The position numbers were made by a program, and so were the translations under genes. Below, one piece after another: positions 9,493 through 18,045 of a DNA stretch of 64,000 nt. The notes below the pieces were generated by a model. The model was not told where the DNA came from, did no database searches, and saw only the letters and a program-made list of their open reading frames with translations. The stretch's first letter is position 1; each line of letters opens with the position of its first letter. Source of the DNA: Paenibacillus rigui (GTDB taxonomy: Bacteria; Bacillota; Bacilli; Paenibacillales; NBRC-103111); the NCBI RefSeq assembly GCF_002234615.1, contig NZ_NMQW01000001.1, forward strand, positions 90,995 through 154,994, written 5' to 3'.

Positions 9493-9876
9493 ATTCTAAC
9501 GAATTTCAAGCAAAAAGCAAAGCAGCTCAAGTCGAATTTGATCGTTTTGTATTTATCCTATAGCGATCCGAGGGTCAAATGGTACGCCAAGCTTTTTGTG
9601 TTGTGCGTTGTGGCTTATGCGTTCAGCCCGATCGACCTTATTCCTGACTTTATCCCCATCCTCGGCTATGTAGACGATTTGATACTCGTCCCGTTAGGGA
9701 TTTACCTCGCGCTCAAGATGATTCCAAGAGAAGTGATTGAGGGCAACCGGGCCCGAGCACAAGAACTTCAAAGCAGACCGAAGAACTGGTTTACGGCTGC
9801 CTTGTTCATCCTGATCTGGGTTTTGGCCGGTGTGTGGATTTCTATGTATGTTTATAAAAATTGGGTGCTTCGATAG
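9493..9876 (+). CDS. YkvA/DUF1232-family membrane protein with probable ATT start
   Basis: The core WYAKLFVLCVVAYAFSPIDL followed by IPDFIPILGYVDDLILVP is the DUF1232 (YkvA) signature; a second hydrophobic segment (TAALFILIWVLAGVWISMYV) ends the protein. Function of the family is unknown. The start is placed at ATT 9493: GAGAGGAG (9477-9484) sits eight bases upstream, and starting there gives a 127-residue protein with the usual family N-terminus. Upstream in-frame ATG (9457) and GTG (9433) codons have no ribosome site and would overlap the MATE gene. It follows the MATE gene and is closed by a terminator. Confidence 0.8.
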   Translation: MLTNFKQKAKQLKSNLIVLYLSYSDPRVKWYAKLFVLCVVAYAFSPIDLIPDFIPILGYVDDLILVPLGIYLALKMIPREVIEGNRARAQELQSRPKNWFTAALFILIWVLAGVWISMYVYKNWVLR

Positions 9877-9891
9877 ATATAACAGAACTTG

Positions 9892-9930
9892 AAAGAGTCA
9901 GAGGCCCGGAGGAGTCTCTTGACTCTTTTT
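9892..9930 (+). terminator. Rho-independent terminator after the ykvA-like gene
   Basis: AAAGAGTCA (9892-9900) pairs with TGACTCTTT (9920-9928), with an additional short inner pairing, and is followed by a run of T. It lies 15 bp after the stop codon and ends the MATE-ykvA unit. Confidence 0.85.
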
Positions 9931-10114
9931 TTGCACAAATAGCTCGATATAGGTAAAATTTTATAAAATTCATGAACTTTGCTGTATATTTTCATTATTT
10001 TACAAGGACTTTAGGCTTATTATCGACATTTTATGCTATTATTTTCATGTATCTATTCTATCATCTATCATCACAACACCGATGCCTGCGATTACACCTT
10101 AAAAGGAGGATTTT

Positions 10115-13100
10115 ATGATAAAAAAATTGTTTATTTTATGGCTTTGTACCGCATTTGTATTTGTTGGCAGTGCGACCTTTACAAACACAGCTTCTGCCGC
10201 GATCAGCAATCCCTTAGCGGCGAACGGCGAAGAAAGCATCAGCGTCAGCGGCTTTACTTCGGGCGCAACCTTGAAACTGTACCTGACCGATAACACGTTA
10301 AAGGCTACACAAGCCTCGGTTGCCGGTCCGACGTACACCTTCCTGAATGTCGAGCCGAACAGTCTCGGCTATTACGTGACTCAGACCGTTGGTCTTGAAG
10401 AAAGCGCCAACTCCCCCTTCGTCTCGGCAAGTCTGCGAACGCCTTCCGCCACTGCAGGCATCGGCTACGTGGACGCCAGCAACGTGTATCCCGGTGCCAC
10501 GGTTACGCTGTATGATCTTGGCGGGCATACGATCTCAAGCACCCCTGTGGATCAAGGCAACGGAACGTATCGATTCAGCGGGTTGACCGCTAGAACGACC
10601 TACTACGTCATTCAAAGCATCAATGGGGTGAACAGCGTCAACTCCAGCTTCGTAACGGTACTGCCGGCCATACCGGATGCACCTGTGGCAGCGAATGGCG
10701 AAGAAAGCATCGGCGTCAGCAGCTTTACCTCAGGTGCTACCTTGAAGCTGTACTTGACCAACGGTACGCTAAAAGCAACAGAGCCTTCGGTCACAGCTGC
10801 AACCTACACGTTCCCGAATGTCGAGCCGAACGGCCCCGGCTACTACGTTACCCAGACAGTAAACGGTGAAGAAAGCGTCAACTCCAACTTTGCTGCTGCG
10901 AGTCTGCGAACGCCATCCGCCAGTGGCGGCATCGGATACATAGACGCAGGCAACATCTATCCGGGAGCGGCCATTACGCTATATGACGCAGACGGTCATT
11001 CTATACCGAGCACACCTGCGGATCAAGGCAATGGTACGTACCGATTCAGCGGATTAACGGCAAGAACCACGTATTATGTCATTCAAAGCATCAATGGGGT
11101 GAGCAGCGTCAACTCCAGCTTTGCAACGGTACTGCCAGCGGTGCCGGATGCGCCGACAGCTGCGAACGGCGAAGAAAGCATCAGCGTCAGCAGCTTCACT
11201 TCAGGCGCAACCTTGAAGCTCTATCTGACCAACGGCACGCTGAAGGCTACTGAGCCTTCGGTTACAACTTCCACTTACATCTTCCCGAATGTCGAGCCGA
11301 ACAGCCTCGGCTACTACGTCACCCAGACAGTAAACGGAGAAGAGAGCGTCAACTCCAACTTTGCTGCTGCCAGCCTTCGGACACCAGCGGCTAGCGTGGG
11401 CATCGGTCATGTCGATGTCAGTAACGTGTATCCGGGTGCTGTAGTCACGCTGTATGATCTCGGGGGCAATCCCCTGTCGATTTCTCCTGCGGATCAAGGC
11501 AACGGAACGGTTCGCTTTAGCGGATTGGCTGCAAGAAGCACCTATTATGCCATACAAAGCATCAACGGCGTATCCAGTGTCAACTCCAACTTCGTAACCA
11601 TACTTCCAGCGATGCCGGATGCGCCGACAGCTGCGAACGGCGAAGAAAGCATCAGCGTCAGCAGCTTCACTTCGGGTGCAACCTTGAAGCTGTATCTGAC
11701 CAACGGCACGTTGAAGGCTACTGAGCCTTCGGTTACAGCTTCCACTTACATCTTCCCAAATGTGGAGCCGAATAGCCTCGGTTATTATGTAACCCAAACA
11801 GTGAACGGCGAAGAGAGTCAGAACTCCAGCTTTGTGTCAGCTAGCCTCAGGACCCCTGCTGCCAGTACAGATATCGGCCGCGTCGACGTTAGCAATATAT
11901 ACCCGGGAGCACACGTAACGCTGTATGAGTACACCGGTCTTGAAATATCGAGCAATCCAACTGCTATGGGATCCGGAACGGTACGATTTGACGGATTGGC
12001 CGCAACCCACTCCTATTATGCCGTACAGAGCATCAACGGTGTGATCAGCGCACCCACAAAAATTGTGACCGTGCCGTCCCTGCCTGCCCCTGTCCATTTA
12101 ACGGCTGCCGCCGGCAGCAAACAAGTGACTTTGAACTGGAGCAGTGTAACCGGAGCAACCTATTACAGTATTTATATGGATTCCCCTGGAGGCCAATTCA
12201 GCCTGGCGACCGTAACGAACGTAACCTATACTACTTATACGATTCCGAACCTGATCAATGGAACGACCTATGCCTTTGTAGTAAGAGCGGGCAACCTTGG
12301 CGGCTTAAGCGGCAATTCCAACGAGGCGAGCGCTACGCCTGCGACGGTTCCGGCTGCACCTGCTGACGTCACGGCCGTTGCCGGGAACGGACTGGCTGTA
12401 ATCACCTTTACCCCTCCGACGGACAATGGCGGAAGTGCCATTACGGGGTACACGGTGACAGCCTTGCCTGGCAACCTTGTCATTTCAGGTACGGAAAGTC
12501 CCATCACGGTCACTGGATTAACGAATGGCTTGAGTTATACCTTTACAGTGACGGCGATGAACGGACTTGGAAGCAGTACGCCTTCTGCCGAATCTAATGC
12601 GGTCGTGCCAGCATCAAGATCCAACCATGGGGGAAGCAGCAGCACATCGCAGCCTTCCACACCGACGGATGCAGCTGAACCCGACACGACCGGTGTAGAT
12701 ATTCTGGTTAACGGCAAAGCGGAAAGTGCAGGCACTGCGGTGACATCCAAGCGCAATGAGCAATCCGTAACTACCATTATTGTGGACCGGGCGAAGCTGG
12801 AAGAAAAACTCGCAGCCGAAGGCCAGCATGCTACCGTCACAATTCCTGTTTATAGCCAATCCGACGTTGTCATTGCCGAGCTCACCGGTCAAATGATTAA
12901 AAGCATGGAAGACAAGCAAGCCATTCTGGTATTAAAAACAGATCAAGCAGCTTATACGCTGCCTGCACAGCAAATCAACATCGCCTCTTTATCGGATAAA
13001 CTCGGAAAATCAGTCGCTCTGCAAGATATCAAGCTTCAGATCGAAATTGCCGAACCGACGGCCGGTACCATACAAATGGCTGAGCATGCAGCCGCAAAAG

Positions 13101-13939
13101 GAACGTTCACGCTCGTTGTTCCGCCGGTTGACTTTACGATCCGTGCTGTTTATGGCGGCACATCGACCGAGGCTTCAGCATTCAGTGCTTATGTAGAACG
13201 CACCATCGCCCTTCCGGCAGAGGTGGATCCGAACAAAATAACAACAGGTACCGTTGTGGATCCGGATGGCACTGTTCGCCACGTGCCTACCAAAATTGTT
13301 GCCATCGACGGCAAGTATTACGCGAAAGTCAGCAGCTTGACAAACAGCACATACGCTATCGTGTGGCACCCGCTGGAATTCAAAGATGTCTCGAATCACT
13401 GGGCCAAAAATACGGCGAACGATATGGGCTCCCGGATGATCATTGATGGAACAGGCGATAGTCTATTCAGTCCGGACCGGGATATTACCCGTGCTGAATT
13501 TGCGGCAATTCTCGTTCGCGGCTTAGGGCTCAAGCCAGAAAATGGAGCCTCGCCCTTCTCCGACGTGAATACGGCAGATTGGTACAACGGTGCAATCCAT
13601 ACAGCCTATGCGTATCAGCTGATTAACGGCTTCGAGGACGGAACGTTCCGTCCGAACGACCGCATCACCCGTGAACAGGCCATGGTCATTGTTGCCAAAG
13701 CGATGACGATCACGAACCTGAAGTCGAAGCTTCCGAGCCAATCGGCGGACGAAACGCTTCGCCCGTACACAGATGCAGCTAACGCATCCGGTTGGGCCAA
13801 GAACGGCATCGCGGATAGCGTCCAGTCCGGCATTGTAGCCGGAAGAAGCGGCACAGAGCTTGCAGCGGGCGCTTACATCACGAGAGCCGAGGTTGCAGTG
13901 ATTATTCAACGTTTGCTTCAAAAGTCTGATCTGATTTAA
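10115..13939 (+). CDS. Large repeat-containing S-layer-homology (SLH) surface protein
   Basis: A 1274-residue secreted protein with an AAAAGGAGG ribosome site. Order of parts: Sec signal peptide (1-29, ending TASAA); four tandem 157-residue repeats (about 30-657); two fibronectin-III domains (about 658-832, with NGTTYAFVVRAG and NGLSYTFTVTAMN); a Ser/Thr/Pro linker; a beta-rich region (about 857-1085) common in front of SLH domains of Paenibacillus proteins; and three SLH domains (about 1086-1270; FKDVSNHWAKN, FSDVNTADWYNGAI, YTDAANASGWAKNGI, each with a TRAE/TREQ motif). SLH domains bind pyruvylated secondary cell-wall polymer, so the protein is anchored to the wall with its repeats outward. 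Ligand of the repeats is unknown; adhesion is a guess. Strong terminator downstream. Confidence 0.95.
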   Translation: MIKKLFILWLCTAFVFVGSATFTNTASAAISNPLAANGEESISVSGFTSGATLKLYLTDNTLKATQASVAGPTYTFLNVEPNSLGYYVTQTVGLEESANSPFVSASLRTPSATAGIGYVDASNVYPGATVTLYDLGGHTISSTPVDQGNGTYRFSGLTARTTYYVIQSINGVNSVNSSFVTVLPAIPDAPVAANGEESIGVSSFTSGATLKLYLTNGTLKATEPSVTAATYTFPNVEPNGPGYYVTQTVNGEESVNSNFAAASLRTPSASGGIGYIDAGNIYPGAAITLYDADGHSIPSTPADQGNGTYRFSGLTARTTYYVIQSINGVSSVNSSFATVLPAVPDAPTAANGEESISVSSFTSGATLKLYLTNGTLKATEPSVTTSTYIFPNVEPNSLGYYVTQTVNGEESVNSNFAAASLRTPAASVGIGHVDVSNVYPGAVVTLYDLGGNPLSISPADQGNGTVRFSGLAARSTYYAIQSINGVSSVNSNFVTILPAMPDAPTAANGEESISVSSFTSGATLKLYLTNGTLKATEPSVTASTYIFPNVEPNSLGYYVTQTVNGEESQNSSFVSASLRTPAASTDIGRVDVSNIYPGAHVTLYEYTGLEISSNPTAMGSGTVRFDGLAATHSYYAVQSINGVISAPTKIVTVPSLPAPVHLTAAAGSKQVTLNWSSVTGATYYSIYMDSPGGQFSLATVTNVTYTTYTIPNLINGTTYAFVVRAGNLGGLSGNSNEASATPATVPAAPADVTAVAGNGLAVITFTPPTDNGGSAITGYTVTALPGNLVISGTESPITVTGLTNGLSYTFTVTAMNGLGSSTPSAESNAVVPASRSNHGGSSSTSQPSTPTDAAEPDTTGVDILVNGKAESAGTAVTSKRNEQSVTTIIVDRAKLEEKLAAEGQHATVTIPVYSQSDVVIAELTGQMIKSMEDKQAILVLKTDQAAYTLPAQQINIASLSDKLGKSVALQDIKLQIEIAEPTAGTIQMAEHAAAKGTFTLVVPPVDFTIRAVYGGTSTEASAFSAYVERTIALPAEVDPNKITTGTVVDPDGTVRHVPTKIVAIDGKYYAKVSSLTNSTYAIVWHPLEFKDVSNHWAKNTANDMGSRMIIDGTGDSLFSPDRDITRAEFAAILVRGLGLKPENGASPFSDVNTADWYNGAIHTAYAYQLINGFEDGTFRPNDRITREQAMVIVAKAMTITNLKSKLPSQSADETLRPYTDAANASGWAKNGIADSVQSGIVAGRSGTELAAGAYITRAEVAVIIQRLLQKSDLI
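10202..12085 (+). repeat. Four tandem 471-bp coding repeats
   Basis: The landmark GAAGAAAGC recurs at 10229, 10700, 11171 and 11642, a constant spacing of 471 bp (157 codons). Each unit has two homologous halves of about 78 residues: one opens with NGEES..SGATLKLYL and ends SLRTP, the other with YPGATVTLYD and ends VLPA.P. The aligned core is GAT..LY, then YTF or YRF, then YYV.Q.. and S.F. So the array is eight related beta-sandwich-like domains. The first halves of copies 3 and 4 are nearly identical at DNA level. Confidence 0.95.
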
Positions 13940-13996
13940 TTCCTTCATTAATGGATAAACGGCCTTGCCGCCTTTAAGACGACAAGGCACAAATCT

Positions 13997-14050
13997 AAAG
14001 GCCATGCATCAACACTGGTACATTCATCCCTGTTGATGCATGGCCTTTTT
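13997..14050 (+). terminator. Strong terminator after the SLH protein gene
   Basis: An 18-bp perfect stem (13997-14014 with 14031-14048; core GGCCATGCATCAACA) with a 16-nt loop is followed by seven Ts. It ends the SLH gene. It lies directly next to the stop of the convergent decarboxylase-like gene and may slow transcription from that side too. Confidence 0.92.
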
Positions 14051-14051
14051 T

Positions 14052-14438
14052 TCATACGGTTACTTTACGTTCTTGAAACACCTGCTTAGCCGTAAACATC
14101 GCATTGAGTACCCGCGGGAAGCCGACGTACGGCAGGCAGTGAGTAATCGCCTCCACAATCTCTTGCGGAGAAAGCCCTACATTTAACCCCGCATGAATGT
14201 GAACTTGCAGCTGCGGCTCGCATCCCCCTTGGGTAACCAAGGTCGATATCGAGACAAGCTCCCTCTGCCTTAAATCCAAGCCCTCCCTGGAATATACATC
14301 CCCAAAGGCGAATTCCACCACATATTTCCCCAGATCCGGAGCAATGTCCTTTAAGGACTCGACCACATTCGGCCCCGCTTCTCCGTCAATTTGTCTCAGC
14401 TTCTCCCAACCGCGCTCATAACGTTCCGTTGTCGTCAT
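14052..14438 (-). CDS. Carboxymuconolactone decarboxylase-family protein
   Basis: A 128-residue single-domain protein of the CMD/AhpD fold, beginning at ATG 14438 with GGAGGG ahead of it. It shows the family core: FAFGDVYSREGLDLRQREL (helix with conserved acidic and Arg residues), LVSISTLVTQGGCEPQLQVHI and HAGLNVGLSPQEIVEAI. The AhpD CxxC pair is absent, with only one Cys in the TQGGCEPQ stretch, so a peroxidase role like AhpD is unlikely. Relatives include gamma-carboxymuconolactone decarboxylase, but many are uncharacterised, so no reaction is assigned. A perfect 16-bp palindrome upstream implies specific control. Confidence 0.88.
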   Translation of the reverse strand: MTTTERYERGWEKLRQIDGEAGPNVVESLKDIAPDLGKYVVEFAFGDVYSREGLDLRQRELVSISTLVTQGGCEPQLQVHIHAGLNVGLSPQEIVEAITHCLPYVGFPRVLNAMFTAKQVFQERKVTV

Positions 14439-14490
14439 TCTAATCCCTCCAAATATAGTAAATAGCAGCTGCATAGCTAGATGCTACATC

Positions 14491-14506
14491 TTAGAGCGCG
14501 CTCTAA
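14491..14506. promoter_or_regulatory. 16-bp perfect palindrome in the promoter of the CMD-family gene
   Basis: TTAGAGCGCGCTCTAA reads the same on both strands. On the minus strand it sits between TTGCGT (a -35-like hexamer, 14512-14507) and TAGCAT (a -10-like hexamer) separated by 19 bp. A long spacer filled by a palindrome resembles MerR-type promoters, but a repressor of another family is equally possible. No regulator gene is adjacent. Confidence 0.5.
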
Positions 14507-14522
14507 CGCAAGAGGTTTTTTA

Positions 14523-14574
14523 TTAAAAAATAACAAAAGACCGCCTCCACAAAAAACAACGTGAAGGCAGTCTT
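14523..14574 (-). terminator. Terminator of the second SLH gene
   Basis: On the minus strand AAGACTGCCTTCAC pairs with GTGGAGGCGGTCTT with two mismatches and is followed by a T-rich tract. It lies 20 bp after the stop of the 502-residue SLH gene. Confidence 0.8.
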
Positions 14575-14594
14575 AGTCTTCCACAAGCCTATTC

Positions 14595-16103
14595 TTACTT
14601 CGCTGTCAGCAGCACATTGGCTGCGGTTGCCCAATTCCCAACCGGGGTTACCGTGTACGTCGTACCCGCCGTCAGCTTGCCGTTTTGCTGAATATCGAAC
14701 ACCCCGACCGCACCCTTGCGGCTTTGATATTTGTAGCTCGCTGTCAGCTTTTCCCCGTTCGGTGCCGTCAAGGTCACGCTGCGGCCGGAGAACAGCTCAT
14801 CGCCCGGATCCTGCGCTAACGTCACGTTAATAGAGGAATCGCTGACGGCTTCCGCTCCGGTAAGCTGCAATGCGTCAAATGCTTTGGCGACAAAGCTGGA
14901 GTTGGCCACGTTCGCCCAATCCGAGGTGACGGTATATTTCACACCAGGTGTGAGGACTTGCCCTTCAGGCATACGGAATTTCGGCTCCTGCTTCCCGTCC
15001 GTAGACTGCGTGAAAGGCACATACTTGGCTACGATCGGCTGCCCGCCTTCCGGTGTAATCGTGACTTGACGAGCCTGCATCGAGGAAATCACCTGATATG
15101 TCGTCCCGTTCGCCTGGTTGTTCTCATCCAATACGAAGGCGTTGGCGCCGCGACCGCCGCTGTAGGCGGAGATGACATAACCGTAATCGACCACTCCATT
15201 GGCTTTCAACGATTCAATCTCAAACGTATCGCTCGTCACCTGTGTCGGCTGAGTCATATCGAGCTTGATATCGCTGCCTGTGAATGCGCCGGCCTTTTGA
15301 CCTTTGTAGCTCAACTCATAGGAAGCACCCGCTTTTTGCACGGATGTAGGCACGATATAGGTTGCGATGGAGCCGGTTTTCAAGCGCGGCATATTCGTCA
15401 AGGTCAAACCATCGTTGAATGCGAAGTCCGCTTTGGCTTTATCAAACGCCTCATCCGTGCCGGTCAGAGGAGCGTCGAAGGTCACGATCAATGTGATGGC
15501 ATTCAATGCTTTCACGCTGGTTACTCTCGCTTTCTCCGAAGAGATGGCTTCATGCGCCGTCTTCAGCAAATAAGCAGCCTCGCCGCGGGACACGTTGCTG
15601 TTGGCCGAATAAAACTTTTCCATCCAGTAGTTGACGGATTTGACATCGCGTTTGAGTGCCTTAGCTACGATCTGTACCAATTCAGCATCCGTTACAAGTC
15701 CATTCGGATTAAATTTCCCATCCGGCGCCTGCATAATATCAAGCCCTACTAACTGCGATGCATAGCTGTAATACCAAGCATGGGCGTCCACATCTGTAAG
15801 GGCTGCAGTACTTTTAGCTTGTCCTTGCAATTTAAAGGTCAAGGCGACCATTTTGGCAATTTCGGCGCGCGTTACTTGATTTTGCTGACGCATCGATTGA
15901 TCCTCATAGCCATGTAAAATGCCGAGCTCAGACAATGCAGTTACAGCGGCTTCGATAGCTTGATTCGATAATTCCGAGGAAACAGCTGCGGTTTCCTTAT
16001 CATTGCCTGCCGCCTGAACATTCATTACGGCGTAAGGCAGGGAGGTGAGCCCCAGGACTGCGGCCACCATCAGGGCGGCTGCTTTTTTATGATGTCGTTT
16101 CAT
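14595..16103 (-). CDS. SLH-domain secreted protein, 502 aa
   Basis: Starts at ATG 16103, nine bases after AGGAGG; an ATG 18 bp upstream overlaps that ribosome site. A signal peptide (KKAAALMVAAVLGLTS...VQA) is followed by SLH domains at the N-terminal end (about 45-190; ALSELGILHGYEDQSMR, QVTRAEIAKMVALTF, ADAELVQIVAKAL-type helices). The C-terminal 300 residues are beta-rich, with Ig/SbsA-like features (ITLIVTFDAPLTG, LTPGVKYTVTSDWAN, LTAGTTYTVTPVGNWA). The last two stretches are mutually similar, so there are at least two related domains. Expected location is the cell wall, bound through SLH to secondary polymer. It could be an S-layer-type protein or a minor surface protein. Confidence 0.9.
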   Translation of the reverse strand: MKRHHKKAAALMVAAVLGLTSLPYAVMNVQAAGNDKETAAVSSELSNQAIEAAVTALSELGILHGYEDQSMRQQNQVTRAEIAKMVALTFKLQGQAKSTAALTDVDAHAWYYSYASQLVGLDIMQAPDGKFNPNGLVTDAELVQIVAKALKRDVKSVNYWMEKFYSANSNVSRGEAAYLLKTAHEAISSEKARVTSVKALNAITLIVTFDAPLTGTDEAFDKAKADFAFNDGLTLTNMPRLKTGSIATYIVPTSVQKAGASYELSYKGQKAGAFTGSDIKLDMTQPTQVTSDTFEIESLKANGVVDYGYVISAYSGGRGANAFVLDENNQANGTTYQVISSMQARQVTITPEGGQPIVAKYVPFTQSTDGKQEPKFRMPEGQVLTPGVKYTVTSDWANVANSSFVAKAFDALQLTGAEAVSDSSINVTLAQDPGDELFSGRSVTLTAPNGEKLTASYKYQSRKGAVGVFDIQQNGKLTAGTTYTVTPVGNWATAANVLLTAK

Positions 16104-16425
16104 TCCATTATTCCTCCTCATGGGTTGTTGTTGCCTGTACCTTTATCATAGAGGAGAGAAATAAACAGCCTCGAAACAACATATTAACAATTTCTAAAAT
16201 GAACATGAACAATTTTAAAAATTCAACGCTTGCTTCGATCCCCGCTGCCAGTGCATCGATTACAATCGGATCCCGGAAGGAAGGAATATCGATCAGTGTG
16301 AGCGGTCTGGAAGGCTTGCTGACTTGAATGATTCGCTTCTGAACAGGGTAAATTAGAAGCAGGGTTACTCAACCTTGTACCTTCACCCAAATTTGTCTGA
16401 ATTTCGATCAAATATTGAACATTCC
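16104..16425. other. Gap between SLH gene and small membrane protein gene
   Basis: This AT-rich stretch must contain the promoter of the SLH gene on the minus strand. A 42-codon frame at 16199-16327 (+) has no ribosome site and is not called. Nothing else recognisable is seen. Confidence 0.5.
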
Positions 16426-16455
16426 TTGAACAAAACTTGCAAAGTGTGCTATACT
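16426..16455 (+). promoter_or_regulatory. Sigma-A promoter of the 91-aa membrane protein gene
   Basis: TTGAAC (16426-16431), an 18-bp spacer and TATACT (16450-16455), 43 bp before the start codon. Confidence 0.65.
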
Positions 16456-16497
16456 AAGAAAAAGAAAACACTTACAAAGGAAACGGAAGTGATCATT

Positions 16498-16773
16498 ATG
16501 ACGACGAAAACCGTAACTGTCAGCAGCGTACGTCACAATGAGAGGGATGTACAACGTTTAGTTAACTGGATGACAGGAGCAGCATGGTCTATTCTTACGA
16601 TCGGTATCCTGCTGTGTCTATCCAATGTTCAACATTTTAGCGACCGCAATCCATCGCTCATGGTGGGACTCGGCTTTTTGGTGGGCAGCGTCTTCATTTA
16701 TGTTATCCGCACAGCCATCCACCTCGTCCATTCCCGGATGCAGCAATCGGACTCGGACGACATCCAACTCTAA
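16498..16773 (+). CDS. Small two-helix membrane protein, unknown function
   Basis: A 91-residue protein starting at ATG 16498 (purine-rich GGAAACGGAAG upstream). It has a charged N-terminus and two hydrophobic segments (AAWSILTIGILLCLSNV; SLMVGLGFLVGSVFIYVIRTAI), ending in an acidic tail. A good sigma-A promoter precedes and a terminator follows, so it forms its own transcription unit. I do not recognise the family. In-frame codons further upstream extend into the promoter and are not used. Confidence 0.75.
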   Translation: MTTKTVTVSSVRHNERDVQRLVNWMTGAAWSILTIGILLCLSNVQHFSDRNPSLMVGLGFLVGSVFIYVIRTAIHLVHSRMQQSDSDDIQL

Positions 16774-16805
16774 TATTTGACAAGACCATACAGGTTTTTA
16801 CCATG

Positions 16806-16841
16806 AAACCCCTTTAAGATTGAATCTTAGAGGGGTTTTTG
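16806..16841 (+). terminator. Terminator after the 91-aa membrane protein gene
   Basis: AAACCCCTTTAAGAT pairs with ATCTTAGAGGGGTTT, followed by Ts; 32 bp after the stop. Confidence 0.85.
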
Positions 16842-17026
16842 TTTGCCAAAAATTAATAATCATCTTTTTCGTGAACTTTATTTTACAGAAAAAAGACGAA
16901 ACCTTGACGTATTTGTTAACAGCAGCGAAATCTCGTTTAATATCTGTTATCTTAAGAAATAGATAAGAACGTTCCATATTTCACATGAGATCCGAGCGTT
17001 CAGAGAACTTGAGGAGATGATATTAC

Positions 17027-18022
17027 ATGCGATTAACGAAAAAGGCTGCACGATTTGTGGCTCCGCTGGCTTTCCTGCTGATGCTCGTTCTTCTCTCAGG
17101 CTGCGGGGAATCCATGATGGTCATGGATCCGAAGGGCCCGATCGCGGCGGGTCAAAGGGATCTCATCATTACCGCATCCATTCTATGCGGCATTATTTTG
17201 GTTCCCGTTCTGATACTGACCGCTTATATTGTTTGGCGGTATCGTGATAAGCCGGACAATAAAGCTTCCTATAAGCCAAACTGGTCCCACAGCACAACTA
17301 TGGAGATCGTTTGGTGGAGTATTCCGATCATTATCATCATTGCGCTGGCAGCTGTAACGGCTCGTGACACGTATGCTTTGGAACCATCCAAACCCATCGT
17401 TTCCGAGAAAAAGCCGATTACGATCCAAGCTACGTCCCTCGACTGGAAATGGTTGTTCACTTATCCGGATCAAGGCATTGCAACGGTGAACTACATCGCC
17501 ATTCCGGAAGATACGCCGATCAAATTCGAGCTGACCTCGGATGCGCCGATGAACTCGTTCTGGATTCCGCAGCTGGGCGGCCAAATGTACACGATGTCCG
17601 GCATGGCGATGACCTTGTTCCTGCAAGCGGATGAGCAAGGCGATTACTTCGGTACAGGCGCTAACTTCTCCGGCGAGCACTTTGCCGATATGAAATTCCA
17701 GGTTCATGCCACGTCCGACGAACAGTTCAATAACTGGGTCAAAGACGTGAAACAAACCGCCACTCCGCTTACGATGGAAGGCTACAATCAATTGGCGCTT
17801 CCAGGTAAAGCGAACAAGGAGCTCTACTCTGCTTTCCCGGACGGACTGTTTAACTTTATTGTAACGAAATACACGGCTGGCAGCGGACACGCTCATCATG
17901 GTTCCGGCAGCGGTGGGGAGACAACTCCGAAACAAGAAGCACCGAAATCGACTGAAGGCAAAAAAACTAGCATGGACCATAGCAGTATGAAAATGGACAT
18001 GACGAATCATTCAGGACATTAA
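17027..18022 (+). CDS. qoxA: aa3-type quinol oxidase subunit II, lipoprotein with His/Met-rich tail
   Basis: A 331-residue lipoprotein (lipobox LLSGC, Cys about 25) with two membrane helices and a cupredoxin domain. The loop that in cytochrome c oxidases carries the CuA cysteines reads YFGTGANFSGEHFADMKF with no Cys, so CuA is absent and electrons come from menaquinol, as in QoxA/CyoA. The periplasmic-side domain shows WKWLFTYPDQGIATVN and NSFWIPQLGGQMYTM. The last 45 residues are unusual: rich in His, Met, Ser and Lys (HAHHGSGSG, MDHSSMKMDM, HSGH), a possible copper-binding tail. First gene of a four-gene operon; GAGGAG precedes the ATG. Confidence 0.94.
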   Translation: MRLTKKAARFVAPLAFLLMLVLLSGCGESMMVMDPKGPIAAGQRDLIITASILCGIILVPVLILTAYIVWRYRDKPDNKASYKPNWSHSTTMEIVWWSIPIIIIIALAAVTARDTYALEPSKPIVSEKKPITIQATSLDWKWLFTYPDQGIATVNYIAIPEDTPIKFELTSDAPMNSFWIPQLGGQMYTMSGMAMTLFLQADEQGDYFGTGANFSGEHFADMKFQVHATSDEQFNNWVKDVKQTATPLTMEGYNQLALPGKANKELYSAFPDGLFNFIVTKYTAGSGHAHHGSGSGGETTPKQEAPKSTEGKKTSMDHSSMKMDMTNHSGH

Positions 18023-18045
18023 TCATCATGAAAGGGGGCACTTCT

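Noticed and set aside
10202..12085. Regular repeats as a possible CRISPR-like array
   Set aside because: The units are 471 bp, coding and in frame; there are no short repeat-spacer units and no cas genes.
16199..16327. 42-codon plus-strand frame with an ISISVSGLEGL stretch resembling the SISVSGF segment of the SLH repeats
   Set aside because: There is no ribosome site, the similarity is short, and it lies in the upstream region of the second SLH gene. Could be a remnant, but evidence is too weak.
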